A DNA stretch of 64,000 bases from Prorocentrum cordatum (GCA_963575745.1 CAUYUJ010021173.1:75454-139453); one strand, 5' to 3'; shown: positions 1-10,440, counted from the stretch's first letter. Numbers and translations: made by a program. Notes: generated by a model not told the origin, from the sequence alone.

Positions 1-75
1 GGAAATATCGTGGCCCCCGCCATGATAGCCACCCCCCTAGTCATCACCCCCCTCTTTGCCGCCCCCGATACTGGG
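1..75 (+). repeat. Rep-L copy, cut by the window edge
   Basis: GGCCCCCGCCATGA, CCCCCCT.GTCAT and CCCCCCTCTT.GCCGCCCCCG match 27190-27270. Confidence 0.6.
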
Positions 76-330
76 AGGTTTTCGTCGGAAAGATGAAAAA
101 AGATTCAGCCCCATTTGGGGGGCTGTTACGCCGAAATGGGCCTCGGACTACGCAGGACTAAGCCGGATTAAGCGGGAGTAGGAGAAGGAGGAGGAGGAGG
201 AGGACTTGTTCGTAACGGGATTCAGCAAGATGAAGCTGGATCCAGCGGTTTTCGGACCAGGACAGAATCAGAAGTTGACCTCCCAGGAGTTGCATCCGAA
301 GAAAGGGGGGAGGGGGAGGGGAAGCGGGAG
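76..330. other. No feature seen
   Basis: Mixed-composition DNA ending in a short (GGA)n run at 185-205. Open frames here look like by-products of the neighbouring G-rich tract. Confidence 0.4.
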
Positions 331-475
331 GGGGTGAGAGGCTGGAGGCGAGGGGAGGCGGGATGGGGGGAGGGGGAGAGAGGGTCCGCAGGCGAGAGGA
401 GGCGGGACGGGGGAGGGGCAGAGAGGGTCTGGAGGCGAAAGGGGGCGGGAGGGGGGGAGGGGGAGAGGGCGGTCA
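331..475 (+). repeat. Degenerate G-rich tandem repeat
   Basis: About 2.5 units of roughly 55-60 bp containing GAGAGGGTC.G.AGGCGA and AGG.GGCGGGA.GGGGG. Confidence 0.5.
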
Positions 476-559
476 GGAGGTTCGCGGGCCACCTCCATCT
501 CGTCTCGGACGTGGTGGTGCACGGCATGTTCTCTCACGCGTCGCCGCGAAACTCTTGCC

Positions 560-1335
560 CAACAAAAATAATTCAGTTGTGCTGTCGACGGTACCGTGCT
601 CTCAAATAAACGCAGACGGGGTCTGGGGCCAACCGCTTGCTCGTCAATTCAGGTTTGTGCTACAGTAGCTCCGAAATTGCCTGTTTCTGTGTTTTGCTGA
701 TGTGGCGGGCGATGTGTTGCGTCCGACTCTGTTTCCCAATATGCTGCACGTTCCTCTGGTGGTGATCTGTGAATGCACAATCGTCTTGTCACGGCCTATC
801 GCGTATCGTTGGACACCTTGCTCGCACGTCTTGTTATACGTATCTGAATGCGACGATGTCGGCCAAGTGTACTCAGACCATTACGGCTTCGCAGTATCAT
901 GGACGTTGGATGGCGCGCCTAGGATATGCAGTGTTTTGTCTGTCGGCAAGACGTCATCTGCGAAGCGGAAGCCTGTCGCGTGGACACACTGAAGACGCCT
1001 GGCGTGATGCCATATCGTGCCTTACACCTGGCTTTCGCCTGGCGCATTGTGTCCCCCAAGAGACAAAAGGAATGCAGCGGGGCCCTTTGGTTGGGCCCCC
1101 GTCTCCCACCACACACACACACATCTATGTTGCTGTTGTCTGCATCTGTGCGCACCTGCACAGCTTGCCCACGATACGATTCCTGCAATCAGGAGATGCA
1201 TGGCTCAGACACGCAGTGCTTGAACCAATAATTCCACAACGCGCGTTGATCGACCGAATACTTCAAAGCCAATCGTTGCTCAAGTCATGCCCCGCAGGAA
1301 CACGTTGGCTTCACCAACCCTCTATTCAAACAGAG
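560..1335. other. Low-copy DNA without an assignable gene
   Basis: Balanced composition. Frames at 702-992 (+) and 769-1398 (+) overlap and are equally plausible; neither has a recognisable domain. A short (CA)n run is at 1111-1124. Confidence 0.35.
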
Positions 1336-1354
1336 TCCCTGCGGGACAGCCACG

Positions 1355-1767
1355 ACGGGCGAGGAGGAGCAGGAGGAGGAGGAGGAGGAGGAGGCTGAGG
1401 AGGAGGAGGAGGAGGCGGAGGAGGAGGAGGCGGGGGGAGGAGGAGGAGGCGAAGGAGGAGGAGGCGGAGGAGGAGGAGGCGGAGGAGGAGGAGGAGGCGG
1501 AGGAGGAGGAGGAGGCGGAGGAGGAGGAGGAGGGAGGAGGAGGAGGCGAGGAGGAGGCGGAGGCGGAGGGGGAGGGGGGGAGGAGGAGGCGGCGGAGGAG
1601 GGGGAGGCGGAGGAGGAGGAGGAGGCGGAGGCGGAGGAGGAGGCGGAGGAGGAGGAGGAGGAGGAGGCGGAGGAGGCGGAGGAGGCGGAGGAGGAGGAGG
1701 AGGCGGAGGAGGAGGAGGCGGAGGAGGAGGAGGCGGAGGAGGAGGAGGCGGAGGAGGAGGAGGAGGT
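1355..1767 (+). repeat. (GAG)n/(GGAGGC)n array
   Basis: GAG is interrupted by GGC at irregular spacing. Flanked by a 20-bp identical direct repeat (AGCCACGACGGGCGAGGAGG at 1348-1367 and 1787-1806). Confidence 0.9.
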
Positions 1768-1839
1768 CAATGTTCCCCCGAGGGAAAGCCACGACGGGCG
1801 AGGAGGGCAGACGCGCACGCACTCAATTCGCAATCACTC

Positions 1840-2160
1840 AACCCACACTCGTGTGCTTCGCTTTCGCTCAACTCGCACGTCATTGACTCGCAGTGGCTCC
1901 ATTCGCACCAGCTCTGCTCGCCCCAGCTCCACTCGCACGCGTTTTGCGCTCTCTCTCTCCAAACGTTCAGCGTGCGGGTCTCGGTGGTGCGACCCTGGTC
2001 CGTGTGACTCTGGCTGTGGGGGGGGGGGGCTGCCGCTTGATCCGGTGGTGCGACCATGGCGCTCCGTGCGACTCGAGCTCCGTGCGAGACTGGTCCGTGC
2101 GAGTCGAGCTCCGTGCGAGACTGGCCCGTGCGAGTCGAGCTCCGTGTGGGTCGTGCTCTT
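1840..2160. repeat. GTGCGAG/CTCGCAC-word repeats with a 31-bp tandem
   Basis: Two near-identical 31-bp units (GAGCTCCGTGCGAGACTGG, CCGTGCGAGTC) lie at 2074-2140, followed by a partial third. Upstream the reverse-complement words CTCGCAC recur, giving hairpin potential. Confidence 0.65.
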
Positions 2161-2965
2161 GCGAGCCTGCCACGCGCGAGCGGCGCTGCCGGGAGGCCAC
2201 GAGAGGTGGGCGGAGGAGCGGGCGAAAACGGCGACGAGGCGGCGGAGAGGCACAGGCGCTGCAGTCGAGCTACTGCCAGAAGGCACGCTGAGGAAGCAGC
2301 GAGATTGCTTTTGGGGGGCCCCAGGGCCGCCCGGGTGCACCAGGAGCGCCAGAGGAAGGGCTGCAGAGAGGACCCCTGGCGGGCGGCCGGGAGAGAGGAG
2401 GAGACTGCCTGCAGGGAGGGGGGCGAGGGGGGAGTCGAAGGGAGGCGGGGCGCAAGGGGGAGGGCTTTCACGCAGGGTGCGAGAACGGCACCCATGCACC
2501 GTACCATGTCTGGGCTCCCTTCCAGCCCCGCTCCAGCGCGGAGCAGTGCACGTCTTCTCGGCCCCGAGGGCCGACAAGAACAATGTGTGCCGTACCGTTC
2601 CTGGGTCGGGGATGGACGACGCCTCGGGATACGCCAGAGCGGCACGGTGCACACCAGGTCGTCCGCGGAGCAGGGGGGGCCGAGAGGGCACGCCGAGCTG
2701 GTCGACGGGCCCGAGGGCCCCCAGCCACTGCAGCCAGGGGCGTCCCCTCATAGGCAGCATCAGCGGCGCGCTGCAAAAGCAGCGCCGATGCTTGACGTCA
2801 AGCAGCACGCGCCTGAGAGCGACCACGGGAGGGGAAGGGCGCGAGGCACGGGAGCACAGTCCGTCCCAGCCGCGAGAGGGCCCCCGTCCTCCCCCGGTCG
2901 CGGCGGGGCCCTGCCACACGCCTCGGAGTCTGGCCGGTGCTCTGTCCAGGGCTGGGGGCCACTCG
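2161..2965. other. GC-rich DNA without an assignable gene
   Basis: Frames are open on both strands because of composition. No domain, no internal repeat. Confidence 0.35.
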
Positions 2966-2989
2966 GCAGGCAGAGGTCGCGGTGGGGTG

Positions 2990-3128
2990 GGGGGGAGGAG
3001 GAGGAGGAGGAGGAGGAGGAGGAGGAGGAGGAGGAGGAGGAGGAGGAGGAGGAGGAGGAGGAGGAGGAGGAGGAGGAGGAGAGGAGGGGAGGAGGAGGAG
3101 GGGGAGGGGCAGGAGGAGGAGGAGCAGG
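2990..3128 (+). repeat. (GAG)n array with flanking direct repeats
   Basis: AGGTCGCGGTGGGGTGGGGG occurs at 2974-2993 and 3133-3152, bracketing the array. Confidence 0.9.
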
Positions 3129-3159
3129 CCCAAGGTCGCGGTGGGGTGGGGGGTGGGGG

Positions 3160-3775
3160 GGTGGCGCGTCCCGAGGGTACAGTGCCGCGCCCAACCACGC
3201 ACAGACTCTTGCGAGGCCGCGGCGGGGGCGCGGCCCGAAGGTAAAGGCCGCCACCTCCCGGAGAACTGAGATCCTGAAAAGAAGGAGACGGCTTCGACGG
3301 GGGTTCCCGTTTCAGGATGGACCCCATCAAGAGGCGACGTCTCACAGTGCACCTCTTGCCACTCTTGGGCGGCCCAGGGAGACCGAAACTGGCACAGCCC
3401 GATTGCATCTTGTGCGACTCGTGAATCAGCCTGAGGCCTGCTCGCAAAATCGCGCTCGCAGGGTGGCATGCCTCGTTGTGGGTGAGAGCCACCGCGGCAT
3501 CGGAGCGCGAGAAAGAAAAACACGCGGCACCTCTCCACGGCACTTGCCCAGCACGCTGCCAATCGTGAGCGACACGAGCGTGCCGAACTGTTGTCTCAGA
3601 CTCGGCGTTCTTGGGAGATCGACCCTCTCGGCTGTGCCGAAGCCAGAGGGCCAGCACCTTAGGAATACAACGAAGCACAGCAGCGGCCTTCTCCTTTTGA
3701 TGCCGCAGACCCTCGAACGACGACGATCCAAACGACAAATGCGTCGAATGGGGCCGCTTTCGATGATAGATTGCA
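3160..3775. other. Low-copy DNA without an assignable gene
   Basis: No repeat or domain recognised; overlapping frames on both strands. Confidence 0.3.
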
Positions 3776-4432
3776 GTGCTGCTTATTCTGGAATGGCAGC
3801 CAGTCAGCCTCGCTTACCTTAACCGCGACCTGATGGGCCCTGACCTTTACCACTGCCTTCAAAGTGTGTTGCTGTCAGTGCCTAGCGCCGTCCTGGAAGT
3901 ACCAGAGCACATACTCTTATTTGAGAGCCTAGACGACACTGGTTCGAGGTGGCCATTTATCACTGCATGGCAATCAGCATGGGCTCGAAGCTTCTCTGAC
4001 AAAGTCTGCGGCAGCGCTGCAAAATCCAAGGTGTTCCCCTACCTGTGGAGTTTGGAGAAGCGGAACGACGAGGGGCCCTCGAATATCCTATTGAAGCTTT
4101 CCGGAGGCAGAGAAACGACAGGCTGCCCATGCAGGCCGATCGAGGCCACTGAACCCCGCCCTAGAACAAGTCCCATCAGATCCCGAGAGGGGGGTCGTTT
4201 CCACAGCAAGACACCCCAACAGCAGGCTCAGAACCTCCCTGCGCAACATGCATGCAAACATCTCCCGCGGGAGGCGGAAACAAATCTGGATCGGCCTCAG
4301 GATGCCCATGGAAACCAAAGCAATGCAAGAGGCTGCGCTCTTGTGCTTCTAGGAGCTCTTATTGAGTACTCGCTGGAACGAGTTCGTTCCGCATTTGAAC
4401 AGCTTTTGTGGCTTTGCTGCAGTAGAGCCTGA
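3776..4432 (+). CDS. Open reading frame of unknown function
   Basis: A 218-codon frame opening with GTG runs in low-copy DNA between two arrays. It reads ILEWQPVSLAYLNRDLMGPD, LYHCLQSVLLSVPSAVLEVP, and SLDDTGSRWPFITAWQSAWA before becoming Pro/Arg/Gln-rich. No domain is recognised and no ATG start is available; the first 110 codons are the most protein-like. Confidence 0.25.
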   Translation: MLLILEWQPVSLAYLNRDLMGPDLYHCLQSVLLSVPSAVLEVPEHILLFESLDDTGSRWPFITAWQSAWARSFSDKVCGSAAKSKVFPYLWSLEKRNDEGPSNILLKLSGGRETTGCPCRPIEATEPRPRTSPIRSREGGRFHSKTPQQQAQNLPAQHACKHLPREAETNLDRPQDAHGNQSNARGCALVLLGALIEYSLERVRSAFEQLLWLCCSRA

Positions 4433-4579
4433 GGCACAGCGTGCACCCGCTGGCTCCGCATAACGCGCACCTCGCCTCCACGAGATAGCCTGCTTGCGCA
4501 GCCACACTGGTGGTCCAGAAACCTCGACAAACAACCGCAACCAGGAGCGCCCTTTCCCCCCCCCCCCCCCCCCGGAGAC

Positions 4580-4965
4580 AGCTTGTCCTTGCCCCCGGAT
4601 GCGGAGATCGTGCGAGTGCGAACGATGTCCAAAACACAGCCTGGCAGGGCCTCACCCGGGCATGGCCTCGATGAGTGGAACCACGCGGCCGCGTTGATTT
4701 CCTCAGCCAATGATCCAGCAACTTCGGCGACGCATTGTCGTGCGTGCGCAGGGTCAGCGGGCCTGTGGAACTCCAGCCGGTCCGACCAAGAGCGTGAGCT
4801 ACGGCAGAGACGGGTTCTCGAATTGACACACCTGAGCCCGGCCTGAGGAGCGATCGCCTCACAAACTTGCTTCAGCTCCGGAATCTTCATCGACCCGGGA
4901 TGGCCTTGCCGACCACAGTTGACCAAACGTTTTGGGCCCAGCGCACGACTGGCGCTAATGCACAC
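4580..4965 (-). CDS. Possible exon of unknown function
   Basis: The - strand frame reads KRLVNCGRQGHPGSMKIPEL, KQVCEAIAPQAGLRCVN, and later DPAHARQCVAEVAGSLAEEI. Frames on the other strand over the same DNA look nearly as natural, so this is weak. A poly-C run of about 19 bases (4557-4574) lies just downstream. Confidence 0.2.
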
Positions 4966-5289
4966 TTACCAGGTTCACTTTCAAGCATGGGCATAGTGAC
5001 GTTCTGCTTTTGCTGTTGCTTTTCGCCTTTGGGCCAGACGCTGAAAGCTCCATTTATCTGGGTTTCTCCAGGTTGGTCCCCGAGATTCCGTCGATGGCCA
5101 GAGCATGAGCACCCGCTGGTAACATACCACGAGGTATGATAGTCCTGACACTCTGGCCTACGACTCTGACTATGCTGTAAGCCTAACAAATCTGAGTTTG
5201 GCTTTCTCAATCTTCGAGGCTCTCTTGGTGGCCCTGGCACGCAGAACAAACTGACTTGCCTGCCCTGAGATCGGGCCCAAGTGTTACAG
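4966..5289. other. Low-copy DNA without an assignable gene
   Basis: Balanced composition with no recognised motif. Confidence 0.3.
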
Positions 5290-5396
5290 TGGAGGAGGAG
5301 GAGGAGGAGGAGGAGGAGGAGCAGGAGGAGGGTGAGGAGGAGGAGCAGGAGGAGGAGGGTGCGGCGGAGGAGGAGGAGGAGGAGGAGGAGGGTGAC
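5290..5396 (+). repeat. (GAG)n array
   Basis: GAG units with GGT and GCG interruptions. Confidence 0.9.
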
Positions 5397-5549
5397 AGTG
5401 GATCGCTGAGCTTTGCCCTCCCAAGCTCCCAGCGCCAGGGTGATGCGACCGACGGGGCCGCGCTGCTGGCCGCGAGCGAGCTCGCCCCTGCTCGCTCCCC
5501 CGCGACACCGTGGCTGCCCTGGCCAAGTTGTGCAGCACTTCCCGCGGCA
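5397..5549. other. Low-copy segment between opposed arrays
   Basis: Separates (GAG)n from (CTC)n. Frames on either strand are open; the - strand frame continues into the GVLAKSIRG-coding direct repeat. Confidence 0.35.
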
Positions 5550-5570
5550 CCCCTGATGCTCTTGGCAAGA

Positions 5571-5715
5571 ACTCCTCCTCCTCCTCCTCCTCCTCCTCCT
5601 CCTCCTCCTCCTCCTCCTCCTCCTCCTCCTCCTCCTCCTCCCCCTCCACTCCCCCTCCCCCTCCCCCCTCCCCCTCTTCCTCCTCTACCTCCTCCTCCTC
5701 CTCCTCTTCTGGCCC
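5571..5715 (+). repeat. (CTC)n array within a 29-bp direct repeat
   Basis: The 29-bp sequence beginning CCCCTGATGCTCTTGGCAAG is identical at 5550-5578 and 5714-5742. On the - strand both copies encode GVLAKSIRG. Confidence 0.9.
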
Positions 5716-5759
5716 CCTGATGCTCTTGGCAAGAACTCCTCCAAGTAGAATCGAGATCC

Positions 5760-6284
5760 CTACAGATGGCCAAGTGTAGAAATGTAGCTCTGAGGGAGGC
5801 TCGAAAGCAGCACTCTGACACATGCTAGGGCAAACGAGCAGCCTGCTACTAGAGCTGGAGGAGGAGGAGGAGGGGGGCGACGACGAGCGAGCGAGCGAGC
5901 GAGGTGCAAATGCAGGCTCATGCAGCGAAGCGTGTTCCTGTGCCCAGTTGGACAAGGCGCGTGAGGCCGTAGCCTCTCACACCATGCAACACTCTGACTC
6001 ACACAAAGATCTTCATGGTTGCAAGCCAGAGGCTCGGAAGCTAAAGTCAGAATGCCGAAGTGGTGTCGTAATCGGGATTTCTGCAGCTAGGTGCCGGCTG
6101 GAGGTCAAACTGGTTAGAGCGAAAGTACGAGTCCAAGCGCAGGCGTGTCAAAGTGGAGGACTACAGCTGGGATGGAGGGGAAGGTCGAATGCTGGAAGGT
6201 GGAGGTGGAAGAAGGAGTGGAGTGCAGTGACCAAACCGACGACGAAGACGACGTCCTCGCTGCGGCCAAGCACACGGCGAGGAA
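5760..6284. other. Low-copy DNA; short (GAGC)n and (GGA)n runs
   Basis: (GGA)n at 5858-5875 and (GAGC)n at 5884-5902. No gene supported. Confidence 0.35.
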
Positions 6285-6420
6285 AAGTACCCCGGCCTTC
6301 TGAAGAAGTCTTCTGAGCCTTCCCCAGAGACGAAGAAAGCTTCTCGGAAGGCGCGAGGGCTTCTGAGAAGACCCGCCACCTTCGGAGAAGGCCTCCTCCT
6401 TCCCCCCCTCGCTCGCCGCC
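6285..6420 (+). repeat. Rep-G copy 1 (hairpin-rich)
   Basis: CTTCTCGGAAGGCGCGAGGG, CTTCTGAGAAGACCCGCC and CCCCTCGCTCGCCGCC are shared with 10255-10440 and 55585-55742. CTTCTGAGAAG is a perfect palindrome. Confidence 0.7.
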
Positions 6421-6424
6421 AACA

Positions 6425-7362
6425 GGTGCATACAATCACCGTGCTAGGTGCCGTGCGGGACGCGGAGCAAGGCTCGGATCGCCTTGTTCTGGCCAAGGCG
6501 AGCCCGGGCCTCGAGCACGCCCCCCCACCCAGGATCTAAGGCACGGCCCCACAAAAAAAAAAAACCCGAGCCCATCCTGGGCCCGAAGAGGTCCTCACGT
6601 CGGCGCCCTGACTGCGTGTGTGTGTCCCCGCTTTTACTACCCAGGCTGGTGCCTCCCCTCGCCCGCCTGCCAGCTTCAGCGGAGTAACCCGAAGCCCTCG
6701 AGCCTCCCGCTGGTGTTTATTCCCTCAAACAGACGGACGAATCGGCTGCAATCGCCAGGCGAATCGTGCTGGAAACTGGTGTGGCAGAGCAGTCAGTGGC
6801 GTGGCTCAGCTACAATATGCTAGCCGAGATGGAAAATGATCGGTGGCGCGGTCTGGCACCATGCGACACTGGATTGCAAAGCTGCGATGCGACCGACAAG
6901 ACAGTCGACCCCCCTGATCAGACCCAGAGGCCCGAGACCATCCCAAAATTCCCATGCCAGCTGGAGCTTCGGCTTTGACTGGACGACCCTGTGTGCCTGG
7001 GGGGACTCTGTGACCATGGGACCATGGCACGGTCGGGGAGGCTGCCACGAGATCCCGAGCCCCGAGATAGAAATCCCCAGTGGGAACCCGGCCGCCCCGT
7101 GATGGGCTAACGGCGGGGAGCCCCAGGGCCAGCGGAGCGCATCAGCCCCAGGACCTCCGACGCTTCCGACGCCGTGATTCTTGTTGCGCAGCGTGGCTCC
7201 TCTATAGAAAAGCGTGTCTCCTCGTAGAGTACCCACTCGCAAATGGCCTGGACCCGCCGCGTGGGATTTACGACCCACTACACAGAGGAAGACATGTTTT
7301 CTTCTCGGACGTTCGCGAACAGGCACTCTGCGAGTAGAGGAACGTGCTCGGTGATTCCTCAG
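6425..7362. other. Low-copy DNA without an assignable gene
   Basis: Poly-A run near 6553. No recognised domain on either strand. Confidence 0.3.
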
Positions 7363-7480
7363 AGGTCTGGACCCCATCCTGGGGAGCAGCTTCTAATCCC
7401 GAGCATTTATTTGACGGCCCCGAGGGGGGCCGGTGAGGGCCCCCCGTGGAGGCCGAAAGCTACAAAAAAAACGTGCGTTG
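7363..7480 (+). repeat. Rep-F copy 1
   Basis: GGTCTGGACCCCATCCTGGG, TTTGACGGCCCCGAGG and GGGCCCCCCGTGGAGGCCGA match the other Rep-F copies (7975, 37028 and, inverted, 19485). Confidence 0.6.
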
Positions 7481-7649
7481 GTTCAGCATCTGCACGGCAC
7501 GAGGAAGTCGGACAACGTCCCCCTCCCCCTCCTCCCTTTCGCTCCCCTCACCTTCTTCGGGAGAGAAAATCAGCATCAATGACGCGCGCGTCATCTTTCA
7601 GGCTGCTCGTGTTCGCTCTGCGTGCAAGAACCTGGCACGTGCTCAACAC

Positions 7650-7790
7650 GGTGATGGGATCGTCTGGCTGGCGTGAAATTGATCCTCGGGTCATAACTCG
7701 GGTGGCTGGCTGGCTGGCTGGCTGGGATCGTCTAGCTGGCTGGCAAGGGTCATAACTCGGGTCTGCGGCGGCCGTTCGGGACGATTCCAG
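7650..7790 (+). repeat. (GGCT)n with duplicated flanks
   Basis: GGGATCGTCT.GCTGGC occurs twice (7657, 7724) and GGTCATAACTCGGGT twice (about 7687 and 7748) around a (GGCT)n run. Confidence 0.7.
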
Positions 7791-7974
7791 CACCCATGAA
7801 ACGCTCTCGACGAAGCGTAACTGATGGAAACCACCCAGGTCTCGGAAACCCTCCTAGACCTTGAGAACGCATGTTTTCCAAGTGCCCCTATTGTCTGGAT
7901 CTTGGGGGTCGATGGCACCGTCTGGCCAGCGTGGCACTGATACTGTTGTTGCTTTTCGGGCCCCCCCTCGCCCA

Positions 7975-8115
7975 GACCCCGACGTCATGATATTTTAATG
8001 ACGCCGACCCCCCAGAAATCTCGACCTGTTTCTTGGGGCCATTGTTTTCATCCCGAGACGTTTTGGACGGTCCTGGGCCCTGTAATTATGGGCCCCAGAG
8101 GCCGAAAAGGCAGTG
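7975..8115 (+). repeat. Rep-F copy 2
   Basis: AGACCCCGACGTCATGA, CTCGACCTGTTTCTTGGG, TCATCCCGAGACGTTTTGGA and GGGCCCCAGAGGCCGAAAA are shared with 37028-37180 and inverted at 19485-19640. A second 3' end (CCCCCCAGAGGCCGAAAA) occurs at 8326. Confidence 0.7.
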
Positions 8116-8419
8116 CGGACGCGGCTGCGAGAAACCCGTCGCAAGAAAGCCAGCCCTGAACATCCGAGCGCGAGGTGCACCTGAGAGGAAACCTGCAACG
8201 CCCTGGACGCAGCAGCTTCTGCAGCGGCTGCGGGAAGCTGCCCCGCGCAGCGTGCGGAGCGAGGAGAAGCCCAGGGTGCCCTGACGAGAAGCATGCGGCT
8301 TCTGGAGGCGCGCCCCCTCTGCATGGGCCCCCCAGAGGCCGAAAAATACGGAAACACCTCCGGCCGTGGTCCTGTCGCACTTCGAGGGGGTATAGACCTC
8401 TGGCTGGGCAATGTTTAGG

Positions 8420-8580
8420 TCTGGCATGTCCTCCTACAGGCGCATTTTGGACGGTGAATCAAAATTATTCAAAACAGATTCAACAAATATTCAAAACAAT
8501 TGGTCGAAAAATCGTCCCCAGGCTATTTCTTTATCAGTTTTGTTATATTCCTCCTGTAGAGGGACAGGCCCGACTTCAGT
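8420..8580. mobile_element. TIR-E copy flanked by 19-bp direct repeats
   Basis: TCCTCCTACAGGCGCATTTT at the left and TATTCCTCCTGTAGAGGGAC at the right match TIR-E. TAGACCTCTGGCTGGGCAA (8393-8411) and TAGGCCTCTGGCTGGGCAA (8582-8600) bracket it. Confidence 0.65.
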
Positions 8581-8789
8581 CTAGGCCTCTGGCTGGGCAA
8601 GGCCCGAAGGAAGATCGGCCCGCAGGGGCAGCCAGGGCGCGCGGGGTCGCCTCGCAGGCCTCCTCGCTCAGGGTCCACATCCTCTCCTCGGAGGGGGGGG
8701 GGGGCGTCCAGCCGCCAGGCAGGGAGGAGCAGCAGGGAGGAAGGGGGGGGGGGGGAAAGGGGAAAGGGTGGGCGGGGAAGGGAGGGACG

Positions 8790-8932
8790 GGGGAGGCGGA
8801 GGAGGAGGAGGAGGAGGAGGAGGAGGAGGAGGAGGAGGAGGAGGAGGAGGAGGAGGAGGAGGAGGAGGGGGAGGAGGCGGAGGAGGAGGAGGAGGAGGAG
8901 GAGGAGGAGGAGGGGGAGGAGGCGGAGAAGGG
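8790..8932 (+). repeat. (GAG)n array
   Basis: Near-pure GAG/GGA array with GGC interruptions. Confidence 0.9.
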
Positions 8933-8938
8933 TGAGGA

Positions 8939-9073
8939 CAGGAGAAAACAAGTATGCATGAGCGGTGCTGCAATACACCCTCCCGTCCCGAGGAGGAAGG
9001 TGAGGAGGAGGAGGAAGACGACCAGGAAAAAACAGAGATGCAGAAGCGATGCTGCGATACACCCTCCCGTCCC
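8939..9073 (+). repeat. 51-bp imperfect direct repeat around a short (GAG)n
   Basis: Units 8939-8989 and 9023-9073 match at 43 of 51 bases by my count; both encode DGRVY.S.A.A.LF.P on the - strand. Confidence 0.75.
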
Positions 9074-9079
9074 AAGTCC

Positions 9080-9424
9080 ACGCCTCGCACGCCCCTGCAA
9101 GTCCTGCATCTCCCTTAAGAAAGCGCCCCCTCCCTTGAGATGCCAGCACGCTTGGGCCTGCCACCCCGGCGAGGGCCCCGCGTCGAACAGGACGTGGCTT
9201 GCATCTTTCTGGTGTGTACGGTAAGAGCTCTACCGCAAGAACTCTTTCACAAGAAACCTACACGTCGTTCATTTCTAATCGTGCTCATTTCTAATTACGG
9301 TCGTTTTTTCTAATTGTTCCTGGCCCCCCAGTGGCCAGGAAGAGGCCCAGTCGAAGAGTTAGAAATGAACATTGTGTAGCCCCCAGACCCCAGGGCGTCC
9401 CTTGATTGCTGGTATGGGAAGGTC
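9080..9424. other. Low-copy DNA without an assignable gene
   Basis: Short TCTAATT words repeat at 9270-9320. Nothing else seen. Confidence 0.3.
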
Positions 9425-9505
9425 GCGCTTTCTGTAGCAGAACCATCGAAGCCCAAGAAACCCAGGGCACCCTGGAGGCAAGCAGGAGATTTCTTGGCAT
9501 GGCTT
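9425..9505. repeat. Rep-M copy 1
   Basis: GCAGAACCATCGAAGCCCAA and CCCAGGGCACCCTGGAGG match 14528-14610; the shared part could also be a duplicated exon (+ frame EAQETQGTLE, or - frame QGALGFLG). Confidence 0.6.
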
Positions 9506-9509
9506 TCCG

Positions 9510-9960
9510 CTGCAACTGCTGCGCATGAAGTTCGACGACGTCTCAAGCATAACTCCATTCTGAAAAGAATCCGCAGTGGACACGTACAGCGTTGCGTGCG
9601 TTGAAGCTTCGAGCCTTTGAAAGCAATGACGTCTCTGGCGCCAACTCCTTGCTGAAAGAGCGCAGTCCAAACAGTGCATCGAAAACGACTGCGCGCGTCG
9701 CTGAAGCGAGAGCCCCACGTCAAAAACGACATGCGCTCAATTCTTGAAATTGTCGCAAGATTGTGAGACGAACGCTCGCAACGCTAATGAGCCAGCCTCA
9801 CTCACTTTCGAAAGGAAAATCCTCCGTCTGCAAAGTTACTGCAACGTTATTGAACAAAAACGAATGCGCACAGCGCTATGGCGAGAGCACCATTTTGAAA
9901 ACGAGTCCCTTTTTCCAGGCAATTTTGGGGCCAAATTGCCAGTAGGGAGAAAAAGGAGTA
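9510..9960. other. Low-copy DNA without an assignable gene
   Basis: Balanced composition, no domain. Confidence 0.3.
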
Positions 9961-10019
9961 GGACGAGGAGGAGGAGGAGGAGGAGACAGTGGCAACAAAA
10001 GGTCCGCAGCTCGAAGCTC

Positions 10020-10255
10020 GAAGGATGGGAAGGAGTAGGCAGGAGAGTGGGAGGAAGGCATGGAGGGAGCGAGGGAGGAAGAGGGTGGAGGGAGGCGGTT
10101 GAGGGAGGGACGGGGGAGGAGGGGAGGGAGGCGGGGGAAGGCGGGAGGCAGGACCAAGAGGACAGAGGGGAGGGAGGGAGGGCAAGGGGGAGGGGGAAGG
10201 AGAAGGGGGGGGGAAGGGGGAGGAGGAGGCGGCGGCCGGGCAGCAAGGAGGAGCC
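10020..10255 (+). repeat. Degenerate (GGGAGG)n purine tract
   Basis: G-rich strand on +, with no fixed period. Confidence 0.7.
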
Positions 10256-10440
10256 GGCTTTCTCGGAAGGCTCGGAGAAGCCCCCCGGCCTTCGGAGGAG
10301 GTTGTCGGGCCGTCCCCGCGGACGCGAGGGACCTCTCAGAAGGCGCGGGGGCTTCTGAGAGGGCCCGCCGCCCGCTGAGGAGGCCCCCTCCCCCTCCTCA
10401 CTTCCCGCCGCATCTCGCTCGCCGCCGCATCTCCCCGCCC
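10255..10440 (+). repeat. Rep-G copy 2
   Basis: Shares CTCAGAAGGCGCGGGGGCTT, CTGAGAGGGCCCGCCGCC and the CTCGCTCGCCGCC end with 6285-6420. Confidence 0.65.

Noticed and set aside
769-1398. 209-codon + strand frame
   Set aside because: Ends in the (GAG)n array and overlaps an equally plausible frame; no domain or repeat support.
1287-1886. Poly-Arg, poly-Glu and poly-Gly frames in (GAG)n
   Set aside because: Produced by the repeat; no flanking protein-like sequence in frame.
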